Assembly (NCBI RefSeq): GCF_002029255.1
Contig: NZ_MZGT01000012.1
Coordinates: 1 to 64,000, forward strand
DNA length: 64,000 nt
Direction: 5' to 3'
From: Clostridium chromiireducens
Lineage (GTDB): Bacteria; Bacillota; Clostridia; Clostridiales; Clostridiaceae
The position numbers and the translations under genes were made by a program. This document shows positions 34,723 through 44,867 of the stretch, piece by piece; position 1 is the stretch's first letter, and the number at the start of each line of letters is the position of its first letter. The notes beneath the pieces were generated by a model. That model was not told the origin of the DNA and ran no database searches. It was given only the letters and a program-made list of their open reading frames with translations.

Positions 34723-35640
34723 ATGATTACACCATCACAGATTAAAAACGAAAATGATAATTTCAAAATTTTGAAAGCTGTCAAAATAGCATTTACTAAA
34801 CTAAATTCAAATATCAAAAATACTAAAGGCCGACCACGTAAATATTGTGACGAACAAATAGTTGCTTATATTTTATATGGTAATAAAAATAGTATATTCC
34901 GTCTAAGTGAACTTGAATATGAAATAAAATAAAATTATGTATTTCAATCTATAATTAATCTTAATCAAATTCCTGATTATTCTACATTTTCATTAAGAGC
35001 TAAAGCTTTAGAGAAACATATATACTATGGTATTTATTCTATGTTTATTGAATTTATCAATCCAGAAACTAGATTGTGTGCAATTGACGCTACTGCCTTA
35101 AGAATTTCAAAATACGATAGCGAAGCTAAATCCAGTAAATGTACACGTCTAAGATATTATTAAGGTTATAAATTACACTGTATTGTAACAGTTACTGATA
35201 TTATTCCATTAGTTTTTTGATTTAACAACTGCTATTGTTCATGATAATCAAGTTCTAGATTTATCATATAAAGCTAAAATTTATAACCCATTTTTAATAC
35301 TTGCTGATGCAGCATATCATTTAACTGAGTAGTTTGAAATTGCCACAAAACTAGAATTTAATTAATTAACTGATATAAATATGTGTAAAGCTAAAAGTAT
35401 TGAGGCATTAATTGATAAACTATATGAAAATGCTTTGCTTTTCGAATCTCCTATCGCAGTAAATCTATATAAAAACAGGTTGAAAATGGAGCAATTATTC
35501 TCTGTATTAAAAGGTTTATATAACTTAGAAAATCCAAGACTTTATGGCAATCCCGATACGAACGTCATATAAAATTGGTTTTGTTAGCCTATTTAATAGA
35601 TGAATTTAATAAAAAACAGATGGAAATAAAATCGATATAA
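34723..35640 (+). pseudogene. Decayed DDE transposase (IS4/IS5-like)
   Basis: A transposase broken by at least two in-frame stops (34930-34932 and 35161-35163), a frame change near 35218, and further stops near 35330 and 35365. Readable remains include KGRPRKYCDEQIVAYIL and IPDYSTFSLRAKALE. CAIDATALRI carries the first catalytic Asp, LILADAAYHLTE the second, and NRLKMEQLFSVLKGLYNLEN the Glu helix. CATTCCTT and AAGGAATG (34669 to 34707 area) form a short inverted repeat before it. It is the only plus-strand gene remnant between flagellar and glycan genes and is certainly inactive. Confidence 0.85.
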
Positions 35641-35833
35641 TATCCTTAAAATCTTTGATTCCTGAGAACACTTTCTCAAATAACCATTCATAAAAATTAA
35701 TTATTCAACAACCTATATTAAAATGAATCTAATCTCTGTGATTATAATTATACTATATTAATTATAGGCATATAACATTCACTATTTTCTTCACGTCATC
35801 GGCAACTTAATAGGAATCATTCAATTCTTATTG

Positions 35834-36685
35834 CTAATTTTTAAATAACTTGATGGCTGAACAAGGAATATGACTTACTCTATCTTCTTCTTCTGGCAAC
35901 TTCATATAATCTCCATAAATAGACTCTAAATACCAATCATAATTGGAGAAACCATAAAATAATTTTCCTTCAAACTCATACTCTGATAATTCTTCAAAAA
36001 GCTTGCGTGGAAAACCATACGAATGTTTTTTAGGGTGCGGAGAACACATGTGACAAATCAACTCTGTATTATTCTTATTACACTTTCTCGCTAATTTATT
36101 TTGAAATATAAAAATTTCGTCTCTCGAAATTAAAGATAACACACTATACCATTTTCTCATAAAATAATTCGGATGAACTACTTTCCCCGCTTCTGACCAG
36201 AGAATTTTTCTTATACCTAGGCATAAAAATTTATGTATTCGTCGAAATAGAACATTATCTGGTACTCCATCCATTATAAAAATATCTAAAAATACTCCAT
36301 TCTTAGCTGGGATATGTTCATAACCCGCTCTAACATATTCTGTACCAATAAGTAATAACCTTGAATATCCCCAACGATAATATCTGTCTGTTGTATAATC
36401 TTGCAAAAAAAAACTAGTTTCATCCATTTCTTTCTTACATGCTTCCAAAAAGCGAGTATAATCGTCACGCATAATTACAACATCTGCATCTGTATCCCAC
36501 GGAATAAATCCCTTGTGCCTTACTGCCCCTAAGAACGTTCCACCATCAATAGAATATTTTATGTTATACTTCCGGCATATCCTATCAAATTCTATTAAAT
36601 TTTCCAAAATATTCAACTGCAAATTTCTCAACTCATCAGAAGTAAGTTCTAGTCTTGTAATTGTATTCTTCATCTTATATTTCAT
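35834..36685 (-). CDS. LicD-family phosphotransferase
   Basis: Members transfer phosphocholine, or a similar phospho-group from a CDP-activated donor, onto glycans. GGTFLGAVRHKGFIPWD at 48-64 with acidic residues D64, D66 and D68 is the nucleotidyltransferase-like active site of LicD. The rest has basic and aromatic patches ending in SHIPCSAIKLFKN. It has 283 residues and no signal peptide, so it acts in the cytoplasm. GAGG lies ten bases before the ATG. It is the last gene of the glycan operon, 20 bases after the WcbI-like gene. The donor is unknown; a CDP-forming enzyme is encoded at 44868. Confidence 0.88.
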   Translation of the reverse strand: MKYKMKNTITRLELTSDELRNLQLNILENLIEFDRICRKYNIKYSIDGGTFLGAVRHKGFIPWDTDADVVIMRDDYTRFLEACKKEMDETSFFLQDYTTDRYYRWGYSRLLLIGTEYVRAGYEHIPAKNGVFLDIFIMDGVPDNVLFRRIHKFLCLGIRKILWSEAGKVVHPNYFMRKWYSVLSLISRDEIFIFQNKLARKCNKNNTELICHMCSPHPKKHSYGFPRKLFEELSEYEFEGKLFYGFSNYDWYLESIYGDYMKLPEEEDRVSHIPCSAIKLFKN

Positions 36686-36705
36686 TGATAAACCTCAAAT
36701 CTTCT

Positions 36706-37950
36706 TTAATCATAACAATAATCAATAAAAGTTCTCATGTATTCATCAAAGCTTCTTATCTCCATATCAATCAATTTATTCGCAAAAAAAGAATCCAAAT
36801 AATCTTCTAAATTCAACGCCTTAATTACCGACGGATATATCACTAAGTCCTGGCTTCTTAAAGAATAATGAGTATCCAAGTATCTCTCATGTTTAAAGAA
36901 TTTTTCTTGAATTTTCAGCACAGTTAAAATTCTTTTAGCACATTCTTTTAATAATTCATTATTAGGATGACCTGGAGCATAAAATAGCTGTCGCTCTTTC
37001 CAATGCTCTTCTATATAATCATACATTTTTACAGTGCAATCTTCCTCCCTCCTTTTTAATTCATTCAATGACTTCTCACCTGTTTCAAGTATATCATCTA
37101 AACAGTAAAAATTTTCATCGCTTATTTTACTAATTATTTCGTCTGGAGTATATTCACCATGTTCCATCATTTGATCCACATTTTTATCTCCATATGGAAA
37201 TAACCCTCTAAAGCTAATTTCTTTTAATGGTTTGGCGTTTGGTTGCTTACACTGTGGCCAATATCCCACAAAAAACATGTTAGCTATTATTATTTTTTGA
37301 CAATCTTCCCTTAATTGAGACACAATGTATTCTGTTGCAAATTCTTTTGCAAATTCATTATTCAATAATATTTTTTGTGAAATAAATAAATCACATAATT
37401 GCCATAATTCAGGCATAGCAATCGCCGCCAAATTAACACCACTTCTAGCTTCACAAACACGAGGAATCTGTATAAAAATAAAATTTCTATTAAATTCCTT
37501 GTTGCTTTCCAAATATCTTTGAATACTTGTGGTATTACAATTCCCATTGATAATTGCTAGCTTTTTTCCTCGAGTCATCTTTCGTACTATTTGTACTAAA
37601 TCAAACTTTATTCCCATATCTTTAATCTTAACAAGTTTCATCCAATCAATGTACGTATTCTCAATAATCCAATAAGGAAAATAATCCTTAAAGAATTCAT
37701 ATCCCATACTATCTATTTGAAGAACAATTTCTTCCCAGTATTTTTCACTAGCAATAATAATCAGGTCCTTTTTTGAAATTTCCTCAAGACTTAATACCGG
37801 CTTATTGTAAATAGTTTTCACAATGCCTTTTACCATTAAATTTTCAGTCCAACCACGAACATTATGTATGTGTCTCAATTTATAATACAGTTTTCTTGCA
37901 GTATTTCCAGTTCCCCATATAACTATATTCTTTTCAGTCTCAAACAACAT
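36706..37950 (-). CDS. Rossmann-like module fused to a WcbI-like polysaccharide acyltransferase domain
   Basis: Residues 1-95 form a Rossmann-like module with IVIWGTGNTARKL at 9-21 and KDLIIIASEKYWEEI, related to modules in four neighbours. From about 125 there is a domain opening KKLAIINGNCNTTSIQRYL, with a GNC motif near 136-138, resembling the SGNH-like WcbI family linked to capsule acylation. Later segments (DENFYCLDDILETGEKSL, FYAPGHPNNELL) are also of that type; the His in PGHPN would suit a catalytic dyad. It has 414 residues and is cytoplasmic. Acylation of the glycan is inferred. Confidence 0.7.
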   Translation of the reverse strand: MLFETEKNIVIWGTGNTARKLYYKLRHIHNVRGWTENLMVKGIVKTIYNKPVLSLEEISKKDLIIIASEKYWEEIVLQIDSMGYEFFKDYFPYWIIENTYIDWMKLVKIKDMGIKFDLVQIVRKMTRGKKLAIINGNCNTTSIQRYLESNKEFNRNFIFIQIPRVCEARSGVNLAAIAMPELWQLCDLFISQKILLNNEFAKEFATEYIVSQLREDCQKIIIANMFFVGYWPQCKQPNAKPLKEISFRGLFPYGDKNVDQMMEHGEYTPDEIISKISDENFYCLDDILETGEKSLNELKRREEDCTVKMYDYIEEHWKERQLFYAPGHPNNELLKECAKRILTVLKIQEKFFKHERYLDTHYSLRSQDLVIYPSVIKALNLEDYLDSFFANKLIDMEIRSFDEYMRTFIDYCYD

Positions 37951-37974
37951 TGAAATCCTCCCATTACTAACATT

Positions 37975-39909
37975 CTAAATTTTTTCAAAATTCAATAGTA
38001 CCTGATACGGATAAAAATATCTAGAATCATTTAATCTAAATCCATATTTCTGCACCAATGTAATTAATTCTGCCGTAGTATATTTATTCACAAACCCTTC
38101 AGTTTTTCTAAATCCACATTCCGGTCTTAGCTCAAACGCATTATAAGATATTATAAATTGATTACAGCATAAGCTAATTTCATTTATAAACCACTCTGTA
38201 TCAACTATATATTCAAAAACACCACTCACAAAAGCTGTGTCTACTTTCTTTTTAGGAAATTCTCGATTATTAAAATCACATACGATAGTATCTTCTTTTC
38301 TCTTTATATAATCTACACCTACATAGTTTATCGTTGGCCTTAAGTATTTTTTTAATTTTTCTTGCCCACAGCCTAAATCAAGGATAACTTGAGCAGATTC
38401 ATCAATAAATTGAGACATTGCTGCAATTCTATCATTCCACCTTGAACTATTATTAACGGATACTTCTTTACTTTCTTCTCGCTCTTTCCATGCTTTTGGT
38501 AAATACACATCTATGTCATTCTTCATACAATAATATTCAAGCGAACCAAAATGTACATTTTCTTGAAGCCCAATCTTTTTTAATGTTACAGTCATCTCTT
38601 TATAGAAAACAAAAGTATTGACAATAACAAAGATATTATTAAAATCTTCTTCTAAAAGCTTTTCTGGAGTATATATCATCTTTCCAAACAGCATATTATT
38701 TTTTTTATTTTCATCGCTATCAATAAAATATTCTATAAATTCATAAAAATTAGAATTTGTTTTAATTTGGGTTACAGTTCCTGTCCCAAAAACGATTATT
38801 TTTTTCTTACTAAAGCACTTTCTCTTCTCAATATAGTAAATCTTATTATCAATAAACTGATTTATATATTCATTTAACGATGTATATGTAGTTTCTTTAT
38901 AATCATTAAAGAATTTACGATCGTACCCTTGATTGATGGCATTTTCAAGCTCATTTACTATATTTATTGCATTACACTTATCTATCTTAAAGAATCTATT
39001 AGTTGCACTTATAGTCTTACCAAAGAATTCCAATTTAGGGTTCCATACTATTCCAATTGTCGGTATATCTAATGAATATGCAATTATATTTGCATGCATT
39101 CTCGCAGCAATTATACCCTTAAAATCAGAAATAGTTCTTACAAATTCCTCATCATCTACTGGAAGCTTTATGATTTTATTGCTTATCTCCCCACTTCTTC
39201 CTATATATTCAAGGATCCTTACTGCAAATTCATAGTCTACTTCCAATCCGTTAGTAAACAATACCCATTCTTCTTTTTTTTCTTCAAGTTCAGATATAAT
39301 TCTACTCCAAAGTTCTAATTGGCGCATCTCATTAAAATCTATACCGTTGTCTTCAAAAACACCACTTCTTATTACTCCAATTCCAATTATATTAGAGAAT
39401 TTATTCTTTCTTATGTTATATACTTCACTTGTCCATACTGCCGAATCAGCTACCTTTAATGATTTTATACGTGAATTATCTGTAATAAACTTTTCATTTA
39501 ATAAATCAATATCATCACGTGTAGAAATGAACTTCACGCAACTACGATTTAATGCTCGTATTAATATTTCACATTCTTCATTATCTCGGTATCCCTCAAT
39601 TCCTACTGCATTAAATATAACACTTGTACCTACTACATCAGCCAACATAGTTACCTCATTAATATGCTTAACAATAGTCTCATATTTATCAGAAATCAAT
39701 CCCCCTCCTGCAAAAACCACTAAATCAGCCTCACAAATTTCTTGCCTATATCCCCCACTAAATAAATCCCTAGAAATCAAATCATATTCAACATCTTTTT
39801 CTTTTAATATCTTATTTAGAATATACCTGGTAGAATGTCCAATTACAGCATCACCTAAGTTTTTCCCTGTCTCTAATACTAAAATTAATACGCTTATCCG
39901 CTTAATCAT
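37975..39909 (-). CDS. Polysaccharide pyruvyl transferase + Rossmann-like module + methyltransferase fusion
   Basis: Three parts in 644 residues. Residues 1-345 resemble polysaccharide pyruvyl transferases: GDAVIGHSTRYIL, LVVFAGGGLISDK, SIDIPTIGIVWNPKLEFFGK-like end with ARMHANIIAYSLD. About 368-460 is the module shared in this island (KKIIVFGTGTVTQI, YFIDSDENKKNNMLFGKMIY). From about 500 there is a class I methyltransferase (VILDLGCGQEKLKKYL, YVGVDYIKRKEDTIVCDFN), ending at VLLNFEKI. It would add pyruvate ketals and methyl groups to a glycan; both activities are inferred from fold. GGGAG lies before the ATG. Confidence 0.82.
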   Translation of the reverse strand: MIKRISVLILVLETGKNLGDAVIGHSTRYILNKILKEKDVEYDLISRDLFSGGYRQEICEADLVVFAGGGLISDKYETIVKHINEVTMLADVVGTSVIFNAVGIEGYRDNEECEILIRALNRSCVKFISTRDDIDLLNEKFITDNSRIKSLKVADSAVWTSEVYNIRKNKFSNIIGIGVIRSGVFEDNGIDFNEMRQLELWSRIISELEEKKEEWVLFTNGLEVDYEFAVRILEYIGRSGEISNKIIKLPVDDEEFVRTISDFKGIIAARMHANIIAYSLDIPTIGIVWNPKLEFFGKTISATNRFFKIDKCNAINIVNELENAINQGYDRKFFNDYKETTYTSLNEYINQFIDNKIYYIEKRKCFSKKKIIVFGTGTVTQIKTNSNFYEFIEYFIDSDENKKNNMLFGKMIYTPEKLLEEDFNNIFVIVNTFVFYKEMTVTLKKIGLQENVHFGSLEYYCMKNDIDVYLPKAWKEREESKEVSVNNSSRWNDRIAAMSQFIDESAQVILDLGCGQEKLKKYLRPTINYVGVDYIKRKEDTIVCDFNNREFPKKKVDTAFVSGVFEYIVDTEWFINEISLCCNQFIISYNAFELRPECGFRKTEGFVNKYTTAELITLVQKYGFRLNDSRYFYPYQVLLNFEKI

Positions 39910-39915
39910 AAATCA

Positions 39916-41421
39916 CTATTCACTCCCTATACCCAAAAATTCAATAACACGTTTGCTATTTTCTCCATCTTGATATTTATGAACAAAATCACAAATCTCC
40001 TTACGCTTTTCTTTATATCTATCCTCAGTATTTGCAATATCTGAAATAAAATTAAACAAATCATTTTTTGTTAGCAAATGATGCCCCGGCATAAATTCCA
40101 AGGGATTATCCATTGCAAATCCTAATTTGTATTCTTTCATATCATCAATCGCATATGCAATAGGCTTATTCAATAACATATAATCAAAACTTACTGATGA
40201 ATAATCTGAAATAAGTGCATCTGTGTCTTTCATTAATTCATACAAATTTATATTCTTGTCAAGTAAAGTTTGTGATAAAACAAACTTTATATTGTCATAC
40301 TGATTTAAATCATATACGGATAACCTTTGAAACGGATGTGGTTTTACAACCAATATCATATTTAACTCTCCTAACAAATTATTCAATTGTTCAAAATCCT
40401 CTTTTCCCTCTAATAAAGGTAACCCATGAGCAAATATCCTTTCTGAATCTTTTCGCTCAGACCAACTTGCTTGACGCATAGTCGGCATCCAAATAATAAT
40501 TTTCTGATTCTTATCAACTGAAACTACTTTATCAATCACTCTATTCTTAGAAAATAAGATATCATTTCTTGGACAGCCACAAATAAATATTTGATCTTCA
40601 AAAGCTCTTGTTTGATCACAAACACCAGCTATACACTTTTCTGATGGACATAAAACATAGTCTACCATCCGCGAAGTAACTATAATGCCTTTTGATTTCT
40701 TCAACGAATATGCTCCATGTCCTAGAAAAACTAACTTTTGTTCATCCCGATATTTAGGTATAGGTGCACTTTCATAGAATATATATTTTGCCGTTGAAAA
40801 ATAGTAAACATATTTCAGAATTTCTTTGATTGATGTTGAATATTTCAAACAATTTCTAACTATATATTTTTCCTTTGTAGTATCCTTACACTTAATATCA
40901 CTATTAACAATCCATACCAATTTATATTTTTTCATAAGGCCAGCTGAAACTAGATAATCTCTTATTGCATAGCTATTTTCATAAAAATCACCTGGTCCTT
41001 GAAATAGTAATGTGTTACTTAATGGAAACTTTTTAGCGAACCATTGAAAAAATGATGCTATTCCTCTTTTCTCATTTGGGTAAAAGTAACATTCTACATT
41101 TTTCAATTTTTCTGACATCATTAACTGCTTAGCAATTTCATCAGAATAATATTTATTTGAAATTAAAATAACATCATTACTCTTTATATTTTTAGTTAAA
41201 TAATCATACGAATGAATGATAACATCTTTTCCATTCAAATTCATAATATTTCCAACTTTATTCTGGTCATTATCGACAATATATTTAATATATTTTTCAA
41301 AATAAAAATATCTATAATTACTACACAATGATTTCAATGCATTCCCAGCACCAAAACAAATTATTTCCCTATTCTTTATTATTTTATTTAACTTATGTAT
41401 AGTGCATTTCTTAATTTTCAT
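39916..41421 (-). CDS. Rossmann-like module fused to CDP-glycerol glycerophosphotransferase domain (TagB/TagF-like)
   Basis: The N-terminal 100 residues are the island's shared module: REIICFGAGNALKSL, YIVDNDQNKVGNIMNLNGKD and NDVILISNKYY. The rest is a TagB/TagF-type transferase that uses CDP-activated polyols: KLVWIVNSD, KLVFLGHGAYSLKK, VDYVLCPSE, WMPTMRQASW, VKPHPFQRL and DALISDYSSVSFDYML. The final SDYSS with the HGxxxK and KPHP motifs is diagnostic. I start it at 41421 (AGAGG seven bases upstream). It acts at the inner face of the membrane, with amphipathic rather than transmembrane segments. The transferred group is unknown. Confidence 0.88.
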   Translation of the reverse strand: MKIKKCTIHKLNKIIKNREIICFGAGNALKSLCSNYRYFYFEKYIKYIVDNDQNKVGNIMNLNGKDVIIHSYDYLTKNIKSNDVILISNKYYSDEIAKQLMMSEKLKNVECYFYPNEKRGIASFFQWFAKKFPLSNTLLFQGPGDFYENSYAIRDYLVSAGLMKKYKLVWIVNSDIKCKDTTKEKYIVRNCLKYSTSIKEILKYVYYFSTAKYIFYESAPIPKYRDEQKLVFLGHGAYSLKKSKGIIVTSRMVDYVLCPSEKCIAGVCDQTRAFEDQIFICGCPRNDILFSKNRVIDKVVSVDKNQKIIIWMPTMRQASWSERKDSERIFAHGLPLLEGKEDFEQLNNLLGELNMILVVKPHPFQRLSVYDLNQYDNIKFVLSQTLLDKNINLYELMKDTDALISDYSSVSFDYMLLNKPIAYAIDDMKEYKLGFAMDNPLEFMPGHHLLTKNDLFNFISDIANTEDRYKEKRKEICDFVHKYQDGENSKRVIEFLGIGSE

Positions 41422-41537
41422 CCAACAACCTCTAATTTTTTTCATTCTTATTATTGATTTCAATCACCATCTATAATTCTAACTCAATATTCGCACATTT
41501 TCATAATTATGCTGATACTATTTTTAAACACTTTCAA

Positions 41538-42581
41538 TTATAAATTGCCAATAAACTCGTTAAATTTAAGATTATTTCGCCTATCCCATTTTATATTTTC
41601 TCTAATTACTTTTGCAGCATTACCCGCAATAATGCAATTTGGCGGAAACTCTCCCTTTACCAGGCTATTAGCACCGATAACACTTCCTTCTCCAATATCA
41701 GAATTAAATAATATAGTTGTCGCCATACCTATCCATACATGATTACCTATTTTTACATACTGCTCATTGCATAGAGATAGATTCTTTTCTTCAATCATAT
41801 CAAATATACTATGCCCATTATCTGATCGAATTCGGATTCCATCAGATAGCATACAATCATTTCCTATATTAATTGGTGCATTTTTTTCGCATACTAAATA
41901 CAAATTGCTAGTAACTGTAAATGAATTTCCTATAACTAGCGTTTCTCTACTACATATATAAGAATCATGCCCAACACTACAATTATCTCCTAAATAAACA
42001 GCTCCATTTTCAATATATATGTAATCATTACAGCATCTAAAATTACTTCCAAACTTAATTGTAGAACCATATTTCAATTCAATTTGAATACTCCCATCAA
42101 CGCGGAACTTACTACCAATGAAAACTTTATTATTATAGCCTGTAAATTTAATATTAACACAATCAATTCGTCCATTTGAAATTATCACATTTCCATTATA
42201 ATCAGAATAGTATCCAGATACTGATATAATTGTAACATCATAATCGATATAAATATAATCTGAGTTCTCCTCATACCCATTTTCATTAAGAAAACTTAAT
42301 ATCTCCTCTCTTCGAGTTAGTGGTATTATAACAAACTTATCCCTACCCCCTCCTTGCTTTAGAATCTTGGGTTCATAAACTTGTAAATCCCCAAAACAAT
42401 TACCACACTTCTTAGAATCAATAAACGCGCTAACTGAAAATTTATTTTTAATTAAGAAATCATATATATACTTTCCTTGTTCATAAGCTCCCCAAATATA
42501 TATTTTTCTTTTATTAATTGTTTCGCGTAATTTATTTATGTCTACAAAATCAGTCCAATTTTTGTTCATTTCATTTATCAT
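41538..42581 (-). CDS. Rossmann-like module fused to a hexapeptide-repeat acyltransferase
   Basis: Residues 1-115 carry the shared module (RKIYIWGAYEQGKYIYDFL, FIDSKKCGNCFGDLQVYEPK). From about 120 the sequence is a left-handed beta-helix of hexapeptide repeats, for example NVIISNGRIDCVNIKF and IGNDCMLSDGIRIRSDNG. It closes with HVWIGMATTILFNSDIGEGS and NCIIAGNAAKVIRENIKW, the acetyl-CoA-binding end of CatB/LacA-like enzymes. It probably acetylates or acylates a sugar. The ATG at 42581 has AGAGG upstream. It has 347 residues, with no membrane segment. Confidence 0.88.
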   Translation of the reverse strand: MINEMNKNWTDFVDINKLRETINKRKIYIWGAYEQGKYIYDFLIKNKFSVSAFIDSKKCGNCFGDLQVYEPKILKQGGGRDKFVIIPLTRREEILSFLNENGYEENSDYIYIDYDVTIISVSGYYSDYNGNVIISNGRIDCVNIKFTGYNNKVFIGSKFRVDGSIQIELKYGSTIKFGSNFRCCNDYIYIENGAVYLGDNCSVGHDSYICSRETLVIGNSFTVTSNLYLVCEKNAPINIGNDCMLSDGIRIRSDNGHSIFDMIEEKNLSLCNEQYVKIGNHVWIGMATTILFNSDIGEGSVIGANSLVKGEFPPNCIIAGNAAKVIRENIKWDRRNNLKFNEFIGNL

Positions 42582-42684
42582 ATTTTTTCCTCTACCCATT
42601 GCCTCAAAGCTTGTTCTCATAAACAGATGTTAATAATATTGCTTACTTTCTTCACCACATTTTTATTATTCATTTAAAATTTGA

Positions 42685-43785
42685 TTATTTTTGCGTTGTG
42701 CGCTTCATTATCTCTTTCATACTCAAAAGTGCAGTCTTTCTCTTCCGTAGATTTATATCACTAACCCAAGATTCCCTACTATGATGAATTGCATATGTTT
42801 GTTCTACAATATTAACTATCCCAGTAATAGGACACCTAGGCTGAAAATAATCTTGCGGATAAATCATCATACCATCAATCATTTGATTTTTTCCATTTTC
42901 TTTAAAGCCATGCTTTTTTAAAACTTCATTTTGATAAAGTGTACATGGAGTTCTATTCAATGTTCCATCTTCATTTATGAAACTGACATTATCATAGTAA
43001 TCTCTCATTTCTCCAATAATTTCCATTCCTTTCTCAGCTCCAAAGCCTAGCCCTGTATTAACTCTAGTATTATGTTGAAATCCTGCAAAAGCATGATTCT
43101 TTAATAATGAACTTAAAGGCCTAATTACCTCGACATCTGTATCAAAATATATACCTCCATATTTGTAGACTACATCTAACCTAACATAATCTGATACAAA
43201 AGCATATTGTTTATTATCATAAGCTTCCCTAACATACGGTTTTTTATGTACATCATAGTTATCCTCATTCCATAATTTCACTTCATATTCTGGGCAAAAC
43301 TTTTTCCAACTTTCAATGCATTTCCGTTCAAATTCAGGAATTTCATTACCACCAAACCAACAATAATGAATAATTTTAGGAATCTTATCATTTCCTTGAT
43401 TATCAACGACAATTTCGGTATTTCTATCCGTATAATGCATAATCGGATATATGTAGCATTCTATATTGTTAAATTCTCGAATATTGTCCAATTGATTTAC
43501 AATTTCATTAAAGAATGCTGCCACAATTACAATTATGCTTTTATCTGTTATACGCTGTTTCAATGAATCTACAGAAATAACACCTATACTCCTTCCACAT
43601 ACATCCATATTTTTATTCTGTTTATCTAATTTGTTGTCTACAATAACAGTAATTAAATCTAAAATATTATACTCATCATATAAACAACACATATCAATAA
43701 GCATCTGAGAAGCTCCAAAACATATTAATTCTTTGTCCTTAGTATACTTGCAAAACTTTTCCATTGAACAATTCTTTAGTATCAT
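42685..43785 (-). CDS. Rossmann-like module fused to a DXD glycosyltransferase (OCH1/capsular type)
   Basis: Residues 1-115 are the shared module (KELICFGASQMLIDM, VIVDNKLDKQNKNMDVCGR). Residues 135-366 are a glycosyltransferase of the sugar-binding-region type: KIIHYCWFGGNEIPE, CIESWKKFCPEYEVKLWNED, VSDYVRLDVVYKYGGIYFDTDVE. The DTD at 215-217 binds the metal and nucleotide sugar. It overlaps the previous stop by one base (TGATG), so it is translationally coupled to the SDR gene. Donor and acceptor sugars are not deducible. Confidence 0.9.
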   Translation of the reverse strand: MILKNCSMEKFCKYTKDKELICFGASQMLIDMCCLYDEYNILDLITVIVDNKLDKQNKNMDVCGRSIGVISVDSLKQRITDKSIIVIVAAFFNEIVNQLDNIREFNNIECYIYPIMHYTDRNTEIVVDNQGNDKIPKIIHYCWFGGNEIPEFERKCIESWKKFCPEYEVKLWNEDNYDVHKKPYVREAYDNKQYAFVSDYVRLDVVYKYGGIYFDTDVEVIRPLSSLLKNHAFAGFQHNTRVNTGLGFGAEKGMEIIGEMRDYYDNVSFINEDGTLNRTPCTLYQNEVLKKHGFKENGKNQMIDGMMIYPQDYFQPRCPITGIVNIVEQTYAIHHSRESWVSDINLRKRKTALLSMKEIMKRTTQK

Positions 43786-44858
43786 CAGACTATTCCTTCT
43801 CCTTTTTGCGATATTTTCATACTTTCTATCATATCTTCATACATATCTTCTAATGAAAATTTAGGTGTCCACCCCAATTCATTTATTTTTTCAGTATTTA
43901 AGTTAATCTTTACTACTGGATTAAATCCTCTTTTCTCAATATTTTTATCTACTTCAAATACTACTTGACTTTTGCTTTGCGGATAATTTTCTACTAACCT
44001 CTGTGCCATATTCGCAATAGATATCATTGTATCTTGATTAGCTGCATTATAAGCTTCTCCATTTTTCCCTTTTAAAAGTACTGTAATTATCGCATATGCC
44101 GCATCAATTGTATGAAGATAACTTCGCATTGTTTCACCTCTTGTATATAGAACAATATTTTTATTTTCTATAATGCCACGTGCAAATTGAGCAAAAACTC
44201 TATTATCATCATACATGACTCCACTTCCAAATGATTGAGTAAGCCTAATAATTTTTACTGGAACTTTATATTCCTTGTAATATGAACAACATAAGCATTC
44301 TGCCATTCGTTTTCCTTCTGAATAACTACTTCTTACATTCAGATGTTCAATGTATCCATATTCATTCTCTTTTATATCTATTTCTTTCGTTATTCCATAT
44401 ATTTCCAACGACGAAATATATATGATACTTTTAACTTTTTTGTCTTTTGCAAGTTTCAACATATTCTCTGTCCCTGATAGTGCAGTATGTATTGTTTCAA
44501 CTGGATATTCAACAAAGTCTTTAGATGCTGTAATAGATGCACTATGTATAATATAATCAATTTGTTTTTCATATTGAATATCATTTAAAATATCTCCATA
44601 AATAATTTCTAATTCAGGATATTTTGCCAAGTCTCCAAATACCTTTGATACTTTACTGGCATTTCGTGCAAGTGCTATTATTTTTATTTTCAAATTATTT
44701 ATTCGGTTAACAGCAGCCAAGAATTTAACTAATTGAGATCCTATTAGTCCTGTTGAGCCCGTAATAAGTATAGTACTCCCTCTCAAATCATCAAATAAAT
44801 TATCTATTTCATTTACATATTTTTTTATTTTATTCATTTCATCATTCACTAAATTCAT
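43785..44858 (-). CDS. NAD(P)-dependent sugar epimerase/dehydratase (extended SDR)
   Basis: An extended short-chain dehydrogenase modifying a nucleotide-linked sugar or polyol. The nucleotide-binding GSTGLIG is at 34-40 and IIHSASITASK is the NNAA-type segment. SLEIYG supplies the catalytic Ser, and SYSEGKRMAE is the YxxxK pair. The C-terminal half has HTIDAAYAIITVLLKGKNGEAYNAAN, the typical substrate domain. It has 357 residues. It lies ten bases after the cytidylyltransferase gene, which suggests it may act on the CDP-linked product made there. That pairing is inference. Confidence 0.9.
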   Translation of the reverse strand: MNLVNDEMNKIKKYVNEIDNLFDDLRGSTILITGSTGLIGSQLVKFLAAVNRINNLKIKIIALARNASKVSKVFGDLAKYPELEIIYGDILNDIQYEKQIDYIIHSASITASKDFVEYPVETIHTALSGTENMLKLAKDKKVKSIIYISSLEIYGITKEIDIKENEYGYIEHLNVRSSYSEGKRMAECLCCSYYKEYKVPVKIIRLTQSFGSGVMYDDNRVFAQFARGIIENKNIVLYTRGETMRSYLHTIDAAYAIITVLLKGKNGEAYNAANQDTMISIANMAQRLVENYPQSKSQVVFEVDKNIEKRGFNPVVKINLNTEKINELGWTPKFSLEDMYEDMIESMKISQKGEGIV

Positions 44859-44867
44859 ATTTTTCTC

